Below are positions 36,391-48,039 of a DNA stretch of 64,000 bases, piece by piece (the stretch's first letter is position 1; each line of letters begins with the position of its first letter). Position numbers and translations under genes: made by a program. The DNA is from Lampris incognitus (lineage: Eukaryota > Chordata > Actinopteri > Lampriformes > Lampridae): contig NC_079215.1 in assembly GCF_029633865.1 (NCBI RefSeq), positions 49,676,343 to 49,740,342 on the forward strand. The letters are read 5' to 3'. The notes beneath the pieces are model-generated. The model worked only from the letters and a program-made list of their open reading frames with translations. It did not search any database and was not told where the DNA came from.

Positions 36391-36469
36391 TTGGGTGATG
36401 TAGAACTGAGAGTCATATAAGACCTGTAAATAGATCTGATGATCAAGAGCTAACCAGTTCACTGTTCAT

Positions 36470-38218
36470 TAATTTACACGCTTTAAAATGTAGCGATCTG
36501 GCTGACTGTCCACGGTCACACATCACGTGCAAAGCTAAAACTAGTAAAATGAAAAGTGCTACCTGCCAGTACTCATGGGCTGTTTCCTATGACAGCTGGC
36601 CGGTGTGAACTCGGGGGAACAAGTACGTTTAAGAAAGAAAGGCTTTGGATGGAAAAAAACAAAACAAAAAAGAATAGATGGATTTCCGTCAGAGGGGTTA
36701 GATTTTGGAACAGTTGTGACGACGAGGAAGTAAGAATGTGTCGTACATTATTAGTTTTAAAAAGAATTAAAACGATAAAAGTGTTAATTTGCTGTTGACG
36801 CCTGATTGACTTGGTACTGTGAGAAAGGCAGGCACAAGCTGAGGCTTCAGTCTGCAGCTTTAGCTCGCAGATTGTTTTTTGTGTGTGTCCTCGGTGTTCA
36901 TTTGGGTTATTACTGGGTTGAATGACTAAAATAAAAGTGAATCTAGGTAAAATAGATCTATACGATTAAATAAACTGTTTTCCTCTGACCGTTTGGTAGT
37001 GTTGGTAGTGAGAAAACAGAGTTTGGTCAACATGGGGAGGAGGGGGGGCATGTATACATACATACAGGGGGTCCATGGGATCCAGCAGCTGGTATCAATC
37101 AACCTGCATGTGTGCCGTGCACAGGAGAGCTGGAGTGTGTATGCCCTATAGCGAGACTCAGTACCGGAGCCCCCTCAGAGGGGCCACATGTACATATAGG
37201 GTCAAATATAAGTCAGTGCAAAAACACAGTTTCCCCACTGAGATGAGGCAGACAGGGCTTTTCACCAACAGCTGTCAAATTCTGACGCATAGAGAACCCC
37301 CCCCCCCGAAACTTGGCTTTCATGGGAACCACCTTCTTATTTACAAGGTGTTTTTACCCTATCGGGTGAGGGGGTGTGTTTATACATGAGAAACCTGAGT
37401 TGTCATAATGTTTTTATGCGTGCTAAATAATCCAGGTAAGGAAATCACAGAAAGGGGAATCAGTTCATCTGGACACAACGTTTACTGACAGAAACCTTTC
37501 ATCACTCATCTAAAAGTGGCCTCTTCAGTTTCAGCTGACTGGAGGTAGTACCCCCACCCTCATAAACAATACAGTAGCATAATGGCCGAAACCAACGAGC
37601 TGAGCTGCCGTGTTGTTTGACATACAGCAAACGGACAAACAAATCTGAGGAAAACAATTTCAATATGATCTGTCATTGTATCTTTTCAAGAGGTTCTTCC
37701 ATCACGGCATCATGCTAGCAGACTCTCCCTGAACATGAACAGATTATTTGCAAAACAAAACCTCTCTGTCACGAATGATAAAACGTGTGTCTCGGATAGC
37801 AAAGTTCCCAGTGTTTGAAATAAGATTTGAGCAGACAAGTGCCACTATGACTAAATGGATGAAGAGCATTTCTGCTGCTGACTAAGATGACTTGCCAGGG
37901 CGTTGCGAAGAACAGATTACCCCGAGAGAAATTCTGCAATTCCCCTCTCTCTAGTCCTCCTTCTTACAGACTGATATCTTCATCACTGAATTATCATCTA
38001 ACGCTGACTTAATCTGTTCCTTTAAATACAGAACTGTCGTTTCTAATGAACTTAACTCCACCTATTCTCATAATTTATTCCACAATTGTTCTTCACACAG
38101 ACTCAGGAAAATGGCCAGGCTATTTTATATGTAGAGTTTACCATCAACCACTGACACTTGAAGATTAGTGAAGATGCAGCTGCTGTTGAGTGGATGGGCC
38201 ATTCTCGAACCTGAGTCG
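36470..38218. other. Intergenic DNA between ldlr and smarca4
   Basis: No gene recognised. About 37437-37690 contains blocks (CAGTTCATCTGGACACAACG, CTTCAGTTTCAGCTGACTGG) that I associate with a common fish retroelement, family uncertain. Confidence 0.35.
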
Positions 38219-38226
38219 CTCTAGAG

Positions 38227-38790
38227 CAGTGTTTCTCAACCGGGGGTCCGCGGACCCCTAGTGGTCCGTGGTGTAATTGCAAGGGGTCCGTGAAAATAAA
38301 ATATCCTTAAAAAAAAGATCCTATGACATTTATAGAAATAGGATTATTTTACTCAAATGTGACTGAGACCTTTATCTACCTAAACTATAAAGGGTAACAG
38401 GACTTTTTTCTCTAATTACATCTGTTTCACAAGTGTAATTTATTGTATTTTAATAAGAGATCTTGCTCCCGTTTGCATTGTTAAAAGTTACTGCGTAAAA
38501 ATTCTGTTGTTACATATATCTGAAAGTTACTGAATACATATTCTGTTTTGTTACATATATCTGAAAGTTACTGCATAAGAATTCGGTTTTGTTAACTATA
38601 TCTAAGTTACAACTGAAAGCTCTTATTTTTGTCCCAAAGTGTGAATAAATGCTATAATGCAATTTAAAATGCAGTTTCTACTGTTTCTATCAAATTGCAA
38701 CCCCCTCCCCCAAGATCAGGTGGAGGGGTCCTCAGGGCAGATCAAAAATACGCAGGGGGTCCAGGACCCCAAAAAGGTTGAGAACCACTG
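38227..38790. mobile_element. hAT-type non-autonomous transposon
   Basis: Ends CAGTGTTTCTCAACC and GGTTGAGAACCACTG are near-perfect inverted repeats. The 8-base target duplication CTCTAGAG lies at 38219-38226 and 38791-38798. No transposase is encoded in the 564 bases. End sequence and 8-base duplication fit the hAT/Charlie group. Confidence 0.85.
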
Positions 38791-39063
38791 CTCTAGAGAA
38801 TGGGCAAGCAGTGATCAAATGGCGATACTCTTTAGTGGAAATGGGAGTTGAGAGTTTTGGTGTGGAAAATGCACGTACTGTGGAGGCTCGTGGTAATGTT
38901 TGTGGGCTGAGTCAGAGAGATTTCGTTTCTGTGAGGATACAGACACAGAACAACCTGTAGTAGGTATTCTTGGAATGTGGACATGGCTGTCGGACTACAT
39001 ATTCTACTGCACCCACCCTCATCACTCAGTACTGACACACCCATGTAGAGGCCGGCACAAAGA

Positions 39064-39095
<32 letters not shown>
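39064..39095. repeat. (GT)n microsatellite
   Basis: About 15 GT units. Confidence 0.85.
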
Positions 39096-39096
<1 letters not shown>

Positions 39097-39127
39097 TTGA
39101 AGGCTTTGATAAAATAAATAAATAGAT

Positions 39128-40310
39128 AAATAATAATAATAATAAACTTTATTAATATAGAACTTTTCACACCAGTTGCTAGCACGAGTAACTGGTTTGA
39201 TAGGTGGCTACTGAAATTGAATCCAGAAAAAGGCAAACATTTACAAATTGGGAAAACAAGCGCCAGCTGGGTTAACAACAAAGTTGGAGATTTAATCATT
39301 CAGCAAGTGGAAGAAGAAAAGGACATCGGTGTCGTGGTCGATAGTTCAACTTAATTTCACACGCACATTTCTGAAAAAATTAAAAAAGCAAACTCTATGC
39401 TGGCGATAATTAGAAGAACTTTTCAAAATTTTGGTAAGGAAATAGTTTTTCCCATGATATAAATCCTTGGTGCGATCTCCTCTTGAATTTGCAAGCTCGG
39501 TCTGGTGTCCTTATGAAGTAAAATATATAGAAAAAACTGAGAAGGTTCAGAAAAGAGCTACTAAACTAACCCAGGTCTGAAAGAGACGTCATATGAAGCG
39601 AGGTTAAGAAATTTACAACTACCAACTTGAGTATACAGGAGACATAGAGGAGACATGATTGACATCTATAAGCTTGTACACAAAATATATTATTTCACAG
39701 CTGAGCCTGTCGTCTATTTGTGGAATAACAGGTATGAGTTAAGAGGGAACGCCTTAAAACTTTTTCTGTTAAAGTGTCACTCTGAAAAGAGAAAAAAAAC
39801 GTCTTTACAATTCGTGTTGTAAGAGCATGGAATGAATTTCCAGAGGATGTGGTGCAGGCTCCTTCAGTTAATTCTTTTAAAAATAGATTAGATACATTTT
39901 GGTCAACAAAGGACTTTTTATATGATTATAAAGCTGAATTGTGATCATTGTGAGTACTGTGTGACTACGATTATTTGTGAGACTAATGTATTTGAGAGAC
40001 TATTGTATTTATGTGATTTGTGATTATTTGTGAGATTATTGTGATTTTAATTACTATATTGTGGTTCTTTTTTGTATGGTTGTTTGTTTTAATTTGTCGA
40101 GTCTGATGTAGAGGATTTGTATCCTGTGCCAGAAAATTTTTCATTAAATTCCATTTAATTCAATTTTCTAAATAAGGTTATGAAGTGCTTCACAGAACTG
40201 GATAAAGTTATTAAAAATGACACATACAACAACAAAAAAATTGTAAGAGAATAAACAAAAAGCACTAACAAATAAAGCCATAAAATAAGGTTACAAAGAT
40301 AGTAGTAGCA
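39128..40310. mobile_element. L2-tail repeat split by a LINE RT fragment
   Basis: 39128-39168 (ATAATAAACTTTATTAATAT) and about 40155-40310 look like two halves of one L2-type 3' region. Between them is a degenerate plus-strand LINE reverse transcriptase end: WLLKLNPEKGKHLQIGK, EEKDIGVVVDSS, ANSMLAIIRRTFQNF and VYRRHRGDMIDIYKLV, with several stops and frame changes. Confidence 0.6.
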
Positions 40311-40639
40311 GTAGTAGAAGTAGTAGGTGTGGGGTGCCCCAGGGCTCAGTGTTGGGACCACTGTTGTTCATATTAGTCATTCGAACCTTGTCTGCTGTTT
40401 ACCACACCTGACTTTGGGTATTTTTCCTTTGGTTTCTGCATGCAAACACAGGCCTCCATGTGCAGAGGTAATAAATAACAGATAGTATTGTTGGTATCTC
40501 TAGAAAAAAACTCATATAATAGCCTACTGTCTTTTGTCTTACGCATGACAGGTGGCATTGCCCTTAAAGAAACAAGTATGGGTACTTTTAGTTCTTGGAA
40601 GGCTGACTTCAGAGATGAGTCCTCTTTTCCCCACATACT

Positions 40640-41585
40640 GATAGTTCAGTTGATGCATGTCATCAAAACATCATCAATCACTATCAGACAATCAGAGTCC
40701 GTTGAGTCCTTTAAATCCAAACTTAAAACTCATATTTTTGCCTTAGCCTACAATTAGTTGACTTTGAGTGCTTCACAACCTGTACTGCATGGTAAGCCAG
40801 TTTCTTTCTCAATGAATTTACCAAGCACTGTTCTGCTGATGAGATTATAGCGTATAGATTATGACTAATTGATGACTTAATTGATTATGACTAATGACTA
40901 TTGCAAACTGTTCTCTTCTCTCACATGTCTTTTCTCTCTCTCTCTGGATGATGTCTTCTCCTTTCTCTTTTTCTGTGTGTGAATGGTGTCATGTGAGTCT
41001 CCCTGGTGTGCACTTGCAGTCGGTCCTCCTTCCAGGTCTCCGTGGTGACGGTGGTCACCACCTGGACGCTGCTTGGCATCCCCCTCATCACATTTTATTT
41101 TTATATATCTTATAAATCCATGTAATTTTGTTATCCTGTTTCAATGTTATATCCTTCTCTCACTAAGATGTGTGACTAACTTTTTTTTTTTTTTACATGG
41201 TGATGCTGGTCGTGTGGCTTGGGTCCTGGGCTGTTCCGGTGGTGTCTGGACACTGCTTGGCATCCTGCGTATCATATTCTTCATAAATTCAATAATTATT
41301 TTATCCTCTTTCAATGTTGTATTCTGTAAACTGTTTAAACACAACATCCATTGCACGTTGTCCGTCTTGGGAGAGAGATCCCTCCTCTGTTGCTCTCCCT
41401 GAGGTTTCTTCCTATTTTTTCTCCCTGTTAAAGGTTTTTTTTTAAATTTTATTTTAGGGAGTTGTTCCTTATCCAATGCAAGGGTCTAAGGACAGTATGT
41501 TGTATTGCTGTAAAGCTCCTTAATGCAAATTTGTAATTTGTGATACTGGGCTATACAAATAAAATTGACTTCACTTGACTTGACT
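40640..41585 (+). mobile_element. LINE 3' end with long 3' UTR (element E)
   Basis: A C-terminal peptide ESVESFKSKLKTHIFALAYN is followed by a 3' UTR ending TTGGGCTATACAAATAAAAT and TTGACT repeats. The middle module (GACGCTGCTTGGCATCC... / GACACTGCTTGGCATCC...) is present twice, about 41060-41160 and 41245-41320. Shorter copies of the same tail are at 52882-53215 and 58250-58552. Confidence 0.7.
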
Positions 41586-42194
41586 TTTGTAATAACACAC
41601 TTCGAATTCCCCCTTGAACAATTTATTCAGCATCCGTTTTACCTGTTTGAGGTCCCTAACACCAAAAACATTGTTTCTGCATTTGAACAAACTTTCTTTT
41701 CATGTGCTACAGCCAAATCAATCTGTTTTATCTCCGTTTGGAGCAGTGCATACAATAAGTGGATGTATGACGGCAGCAGAATGCCTCTGGATTTGAGTGC
41801 GGGCAATAGCCTTCTTCAATGAAGGTACTTAGTGGAATTTTCTTTAATAATTTACATACTATTCTAATGTATGACTTTGGATGCTACAAGTTTCCTACTA
41901 ACAATGATCAATTTCTCGATAGAGATTCTGTCATTGACATGGGAAAAAGGAAATGAAGAACAGAGAGTGACAGGAGAGATTGTGGAACATGAATCGATGT
42001 ATATGTGAACACGTGTTTGTGTCCTTGACCAGTTGCTCAGCCAGGCTGCCATGTGAATGAGTCCTTAGTGTTATTATCATGTTGTACCTCAGAGAATGGA
42101 CTGATGTAATGCCATCATGTTGACTGCTCAAGGCCCATAGATTTGATAAGGCCTCGTGATACGCTGATAGGGCAGTACAGTGAGGACCACTAGT

Positions 42195-42307
<113 letters not shown>

Positions 42308-42886
42308 GGCCTGAGTGGGGGCTGTGATGCTACAAATTACATTATGGGTAGTGATGGTAATATCATTGTAAAAGAGTTGGATAGCATCAGCACTGAGTCC
42401 ATCCAGCCCAAATGACCACTGAAATACACTGGTCGGTACCCACCCAAAACCCCACCCCCACCATCCTGATATGATCATGACTACGGGTGTTTGTCGGCAT
42501 AAGTAGTGATCAGTAATGGAACAATGGAACATATTTTTTTCTCTAAATACCACACAACGTCTTGTGATCTTGTCTGACGTCTCCAAAAGACAAGGCATCC
42601 TATTCAGTAATAAACATTCCCCCCATGTTCCCAGGATTTGCAAATGTATAATAGAATGAATTCGCCTTATGACGCAGAAGTGTCATAGACTCCAATGTTA
42701 ATAAAAAAAAGAGTAGTATACAATAAAATGACATCGAGATCAGGCTATCATAATTTCAAAGCCCTTATTAAAAGACTTCAAATGTGATTATCCATTGTGG
42801 TTTTAAAGCTATAAAATGAACCAAGTTGAATGGCTGCTCTGCTGACTGACATTAATTCATAAAAAAATGGTAAGAAAACATAGCTC

Positions 42887-43331
42887 AGGGGGGCGTCCAG
42901 ATAGTGTAGCCGTCTATTCTGTTGCCTACCAACACGGGGATCGCTGTTCGAATCCCAGTGTTACCTCCGGCTTGGTCGGGCGTCCCTTCAGACACAATTG
43001 GCCGTGTTTGCAGGTGGGAAGCCAGATGTGGGTATGTGTCCTGGTCACTGCACTAGCGCCTCCTCTGGTCGGTCGGGGCATCTGTTCAGGGGGGAGAGGG
43101 AACTGGGGGGAATAACGTGATCCTCCCACGTACTACGTCCCCTGGCGAAACTCCTCACTGCTGGGTGAAAAGAAGCGGCTGGCGACTCCACATGTATCAG
43201 AGGAAGCATGTGGTAGTCTGCAGCCCTCCCTGGATCAGCAGAGGGTGTGGAGCAGCGACCGGGACGGCTCGGAAGAGTGGGATAATTGGCCGGATACAAT
43301 TGGGGAGAAAGGGGGGGGGGTTAAACAAAGA
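42887..43331 (+). mobile_element. tRNA-derived SINE-A, copy 4
   Basis: Full length with a perfect 15-base duplication AAGAAAACATAGCTC at 42872-42886 and 43332-43346. The B box is slightly damaged (TGTTCGAATCCC). Confidence 0.9.
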
Positions 43332-43666
43332 AAGAAAACATAGCTCTGTCATGGGAAATGTTTTATTGTAGCTACTGAAATGATTTCCAGCTGTGACTGT
43401 GATTAATCCTACTCTTGAAATTTCATTTTTATGAAGCTGGGGGAATTACACATAGGGTATTCAAATATAATTTTAGGGTCTTTATTCCGACAGTAAAAAT
43501 TATGGATAGACAAGGATGGATTGTGGACCGGGCATGCTGGGCGAATGCTCCGGGGCCCCGGACCACGACGGGCCCCAAAAGGTCAGGGGTATTGTGTTCG
43601 TGTATAGTAGGGATCCCAAATCATATCCTACAAGTGACGTTTGTTCCAACCCTGCGTCGCAATGCA

Positions 43667-43820
43667 GGGCCCAAGCTAGTCTGTATTGATGCGGGGGCCC
43701 CAAGCTACAGTCTCTACCGATGCAGGGTCCCAAGCTACAAAGTCTCTATTGTTGCGGGGCCCCAAGCTACAGTCTCTACTGATGCAGGGCCCCAAGCTAC
43801 AAAGTCTCTATTGATGCTGT
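43667..43820. repeat. About 32-base minisatellite
   Basis: Around five units of the form GGGGCCCCAAGCTACA-(AA)GTCTCTA-TGATGC, alternating two variants with CTACAGTCTC and CTACAAAGTCTC. It lies just inside the left end of the hAT element. Confidence 0.75.
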
Positions 43821-43927
43821 GAGCTGCTATTCTCATCTGTTTGTTTTGTGATTCAAAATTGTTTTGTACTTTGTAGTCACCATCCGAATCCCATGCAGAT
43901 TGGCATAGTGTCGAATACCATGTTTAA

Positions 43928-43998
43928 CAATTCCTCACCGACGAGATGGCACAGGTGCTCATCCAGACTCTGGTCATCTCCCGGCTGGACTACGGCAA
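43928..43998 (+). mobile_element. Short LINE RT fragment
   Basis: Encodes AQVLIQTLVISRLDYGNFY, the 'SRLDYCN' block of L2/Rex-type reverse transcriptases. Only about 70 bases. Confidence 0.45.
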
Positions 43999-45651
43999 CT
44001 TTTACAGGTAATAGGCAAATTCGACAAAACAGTTGCACAGAAAATCTCAGATAATCCTAGAAATGCTAAATACACGCATCATGATATACAGAATGAAATA
44101 CTAGACATTATGGCAAATAAGATTAGGGATCAGATAAGTTGTGAAATACAAGATGCTGAACTATTTGCATTGATGGTAGCTGAGAGTAGGGATCTGAGTA
44201 AAATGGAACAAGTGTCTGTGGTGGTGCGCTATGTAAAAAATGAAGTTGTGGAGGAATTTCCTCATTTCACTCCAGCTGACGGATTAGATGCCGAGTCGCT
44301 TTTTGCTACGATCAAAGAAACGCTTAGTAAATGTAACATTGATCATCCTGCGTGTATTGCTCAGTGTTATGACGGCACGGCCGTCATGTCTGGCGTTCAC
44401 AACGGGGTCCAGGAGAAATTCAGAGAAGAGGTCCCTCAGGCAATCTACATTCATTGCCACGCACACCGTCTCAATCTTGTTTTGGTGGACTGTGTCAGAA
44501 ATGTGAAGCCAGCGGGGGATTTTTTTGTTATTGTGCAAGACCTGTACAATTTTTTCTCAGGCTCATTTGTTCATGCCCATTTCATTAAGAAGCAAAGGGA
44601 ACTTGATCCTTCACAGCAGCCCATTGAACTCAAGAAACTGTCTGATACGCGATGGTCCTGCCAGTACTACTCGCAGTGGGCAGTGCAAAAAACCCTCCCA
44701 GCCATCATTGCAACTTTAAATGACATTAAGTGGCAGCCAAATTCACGCAGATCGACTGACGCGCGGTCACTACTCTCAGTCATTGATGCTGAATTCATCC
44801 TCCACCTTAGCCTGTTTGAGGATCTGTTCCGCACAGCAAAGTTCATGTCTGACACTCTACAGTGCCCTGATCTTTTGCTCGAGACTGCCACTGACCTCGC
44901 ACACTCGTTCATCACGAGCATAAAAGAAAAGCGCACAGAGGACTCTTGGAGAGCCATATGGAGCAAGGCAGAGGCCCTGTGCGCAATGGTCGGTGTCTCC
45001 GTACAACCCCCACAAGAGAAGAGACAATCCCAACAGCCTCGCCATCTACAGGACTTTATAGTTGAAGCTCCAATTCAAACAGAACATCCATCCATGTCCT
45101 CTCCGGATGAAATCCGAACGCCCTCATTCTACCCTGTCATTGACCGACTTGTGAATGAAATGACCCGACGCTTTTCCACAGAAGCAGGTCTAGTTATCAT
45201 GGGAACGTCAGCCCTCAACCCCAAGCATGTCACATTCCTTCAAAAGGAGAGCCTTGTGCCCATGGCACATCACTATGGAATCAGAGAGGACAATCTGCTG
45301 GTCGAGGTGCACCAAGTGCGCCGGCTCTTGGAAAGAAAAAAAAGAACAGGGCGAGACAGTTGGCAGCACACCTGAATTCCTGTCCATGCTTAAACCTTAC
45401 AAAGACTCCTTCGTGGACATCTATAAACTTTTACGCTTATCTGTCACACTGCCAGTAACCTCCGCGTCATGTGAGCGCAGTTTTTCCTGCATGCGGCGTG
45501 TAAAAACCTACCTGAGAAACAGAATGGCAAACCCTCGACTCAGCAACCTTGCCTGCCTGTCCATACATGCAGAGAGAACCAAGGCCCCGCGCGCTTCAGC
45601 CTATCAGCTCCCTCACGCCTCTGGGCGCACGTGCTTCCGATGACCTCACGG

Positions 45652-45980
45652 TCTCACTTCTGACACCAATGTAGCGAATTCGGAGGGGCATCCCGGCCAG
45701 ACCGTCACAGCTGGGACGCGAACTCGGATTTCCCGCACCGCGGGCGACAACGTTAACCAGCCGATTAAATGGTCCGACCCGTTAGCCAAGGGCTACCGAG
45801 CCTATTCGTCCGTGATCGTTACATTGCCCCTTTCCTTCGGGATTCACGTCTACGCAAATCGCCACAGCCAGGACGCGAACCTGGGGCTCCTGCTCTGCCA
45901 GCAACAACGTTAACCACTCGACTAAAGGGTCCGACCCGTTAGCCAAGGGCTAACATGTCTACTTATTCGTGTACGTTACA
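45652..45980 (-). mobile_element. Tandem tRNA-like mini-LTRs with a tRNA-Leu primer site
   Basis: On the minus strand, an LTR-like unit starts TGTAACGTACACGAATAAG at 45980. It carries an A-box-like TAGTCGAGTGG and a B box GGTTCGCGTCC, and ends in a purine run (GAAGGAAAGGGG). A second LTR follows, 45823 to 45670 (TGTAACG...GCTACA), with its own weaker tRNA-like blocks. Next comes TGGTGTCAGAAGTGAGA (45668-45652), one base from the 3' end complement of tRNA-Leu(CAG). Both share the GTTAGCC...GGCTAAC hairpin with the element at 48871. Confidence 0.65.
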
Positions 45981-46079
45981 GTATTGTTTGCGTAGCCTAT
46001 CTGACAGGGCGCGGGGGGGGGGTGCGTGCCCTGGGACCCCCTGGTGGGTTAATCCGGCCATGTGAATAGATAAGAGGTA

Positions 46080-47236
46080 AGGGGTTCACAACATCCCACT
46101 TAAGCTCTGAGGGTGTGAGAGGGTTTTTTTTGGGAGGGAACAATTGCTGCAGTTAAATGCAGCTCGAAATACAAAAACACTTGCATAAATCCAAATCCAA
46201 ATTCAATAACTACGGCAGCGGCAGCTTCTATGAATGAACATAAACAATATTACACACCACTCTTCGTATTCACAAATGAAAAGACAATGAGAAAATATAA
46301 AAATAAAAAAATCTCTATTACACGGTTGTATTAGCATCACCCTACTGTTGCATTAGCATAAGCCTATTGTCTTGAAGTCTACAACTGCGAAATCAATTAG
46401 CCAACTCTTGTTCTTATGCACAAACATACATATGCAACTCAAAGTTGTACAAATCAAAGTCCTACCGTTTGATTCCCATTTGTAAACGGTTTTAACAAAC
46501 CTCAAAGGCTGAAAGATCTTATGGCGGACACAAAACCCTCGCCATCATCTGGTCCGCAATTGTTCGCATTTTCTGCTATGCATGGTAAAAAAAAAACGTG
46601 TTCACTTCCTGCCAGCGTGATACTGTCACACCCCATTCTTAAAGCGACAGTAGCATAAATGTCACTTGAATCGTGGTTTCCGCGTTTTTATTTAAATGGA
46701 TTTAAATGAATTTATTTACATTCTACACTAATAGTTCTTTACCACCGGGTTACATTTATATTTAACATTGGAGACGATGGCACTTCCGCATCTAATCCCC
46801 CTCATGATCTCAGTTCACCAAACATGGCAGTGAGGTGGATGAAGATTTGGATATCCAGTGGCTTAAGGGAACAGTAATCAAATTCTCAGTTGTTTGAGTA
46901 CAATAATTTACATGCGTGCTCACAGTGCTCAAAGAAACATTGGGCCTGCTGCTTAGACTACATGAACTATTCAACCCAAGACTATTTCTTATGGTTGTAG
47001 GGGAATCTACTCTATCTGCTGCCACATGTATTGTTTTTCTATATCCAGGGGCTGGCCCTGTGTATGAAATACCCTGCCCCTCCCCCTGTGGCAGATGTTA
47101 GCAGTTGGTCCGGAGTTGCTGAAGAGCTCCAGAAGTTCCTAGAAGTCAGGAAACATCCCCCCCTCCTCCTCCCCAGTTTGGAAGAAACGCTTCTAACTTA
47201 AACACTGGCCCCAGTGTCAAAATACTGGGGGAAGCC
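46080..47236. other. Intergenic DNA, unassigned
   Basis: No exon or repeat recognised. Confidence 0.35.
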
Positions 47237-47269
47237 ACACACGCACACACACGCGCGCGCGCACGCGCG

Positions 47270-47336
<67 letters not shown>
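47237..47336. repeat. (CA)n with CG-rich part
   Basis: CACG/CGCG stretch 47237-47280, then (CA)n. Alternating purine-pyrimidine throughout, a candidate for Z-DNA. Confidence 0.9.
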
Positions 47337-47338
<2 letters not shown>

Positions 47339-48039
47339 CTCTTCCATACCGTTTCCCAAAGGGAGACTGTACATTCAGCATATTTCTGTGCCAGCACCCT
47401 TACACAAAATAAACACACCTTTCAGGCATATGTTAAGTGTTTTAATGTCAGCTCAGTTCCGAGAAATCTAACTCTTTGACCTTACTGAGATCTCAATCTA
47501 GGTTGAAATTAAAACTGTATTTTTAAATGCTGGAAGCACATTATAAATTCATGTTGTGCTAAACTTCTGTCTAATTGCCTGGGGAGAAATCACATTTGTG
47601 TAATCATACTTGAATGTCGACTTTTGTCGTTCAGAAATGCGAATGACAACAACAAAACAATGCACGCAAGGCCGGTAAATTTAAACTGAAATGTAGCAGA
47701 AGAATAGCAAACGTGCCATCACGTGTTACTTTCCAGTACCCTCAATATCTTCTGCCAAGGACTGCAATGCAAATCAATTGTTTTAGGGGACAGGGCGTCA
47801 AACCCCGAGTTGAGTTTTATACAAGTTTGTTTCGGTCAGTATTACAAATCACTAACCCCAGTACCAACCATGTTACGTTTCAGAAACAAAAAAGAAACAA
47901 CAAAATATTACACAACGTGTCATGCGGTTTAAGAATTGCCGACTGTATGTTGAGTTGCTGACGGTAAGACATTATGGGGGGACAATAGCCGTAGTCCATA
48001 TTTATTTGGGAAAAACGCTTTATAAGGCACGTTTATTCA

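Larger units (their letters stand above)
43508..46065 (+). mobile_element. hAT (ZMYM-like) transposon with frameshifted transposase
   Basis: The open frame is continuous from about 43998, with its first Met at 44110, to 45375, then a second frame to 45643. Blocks: AKYTHHDIQNEILDIMANKI, AESRDLSKMEQVSVVVRYV, CYDGTAVMSG, HCHAHRLNLVLVDCVRN and the hAT dimerisation end ASCERSFSCMRRVKTYLRN. The frame changes at an A8 run (45336-45343). The first catalytic Asp of the usual DES motif is Ala here (VAESRD), so the enzyme should be inactive. Candidate ends are GGATTGTGGACCGGGC near 43517 and, inverted, GGATTAACCCACC near 46060. An LTR pair sits between the coding end and the right end. Confidence 0.65.

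Noticed and set aside
37075-37389. 104-codon plus-strand frame
   Set aside because: No similarity that I recognise, crosses a poly-C run, no neighbouring exons.
43415-43822. 135-codon plus-strand open frame
   Set aside because: The second half is the minisatellite translated; the repetitive peptide has no gene support.
45227-45643. Second hAT frame as a separate small gene
   Set aside because: Its first part is out of frame with the family; only the part after the A8 run matches, so it is the broken C-terminus of the same transposase.
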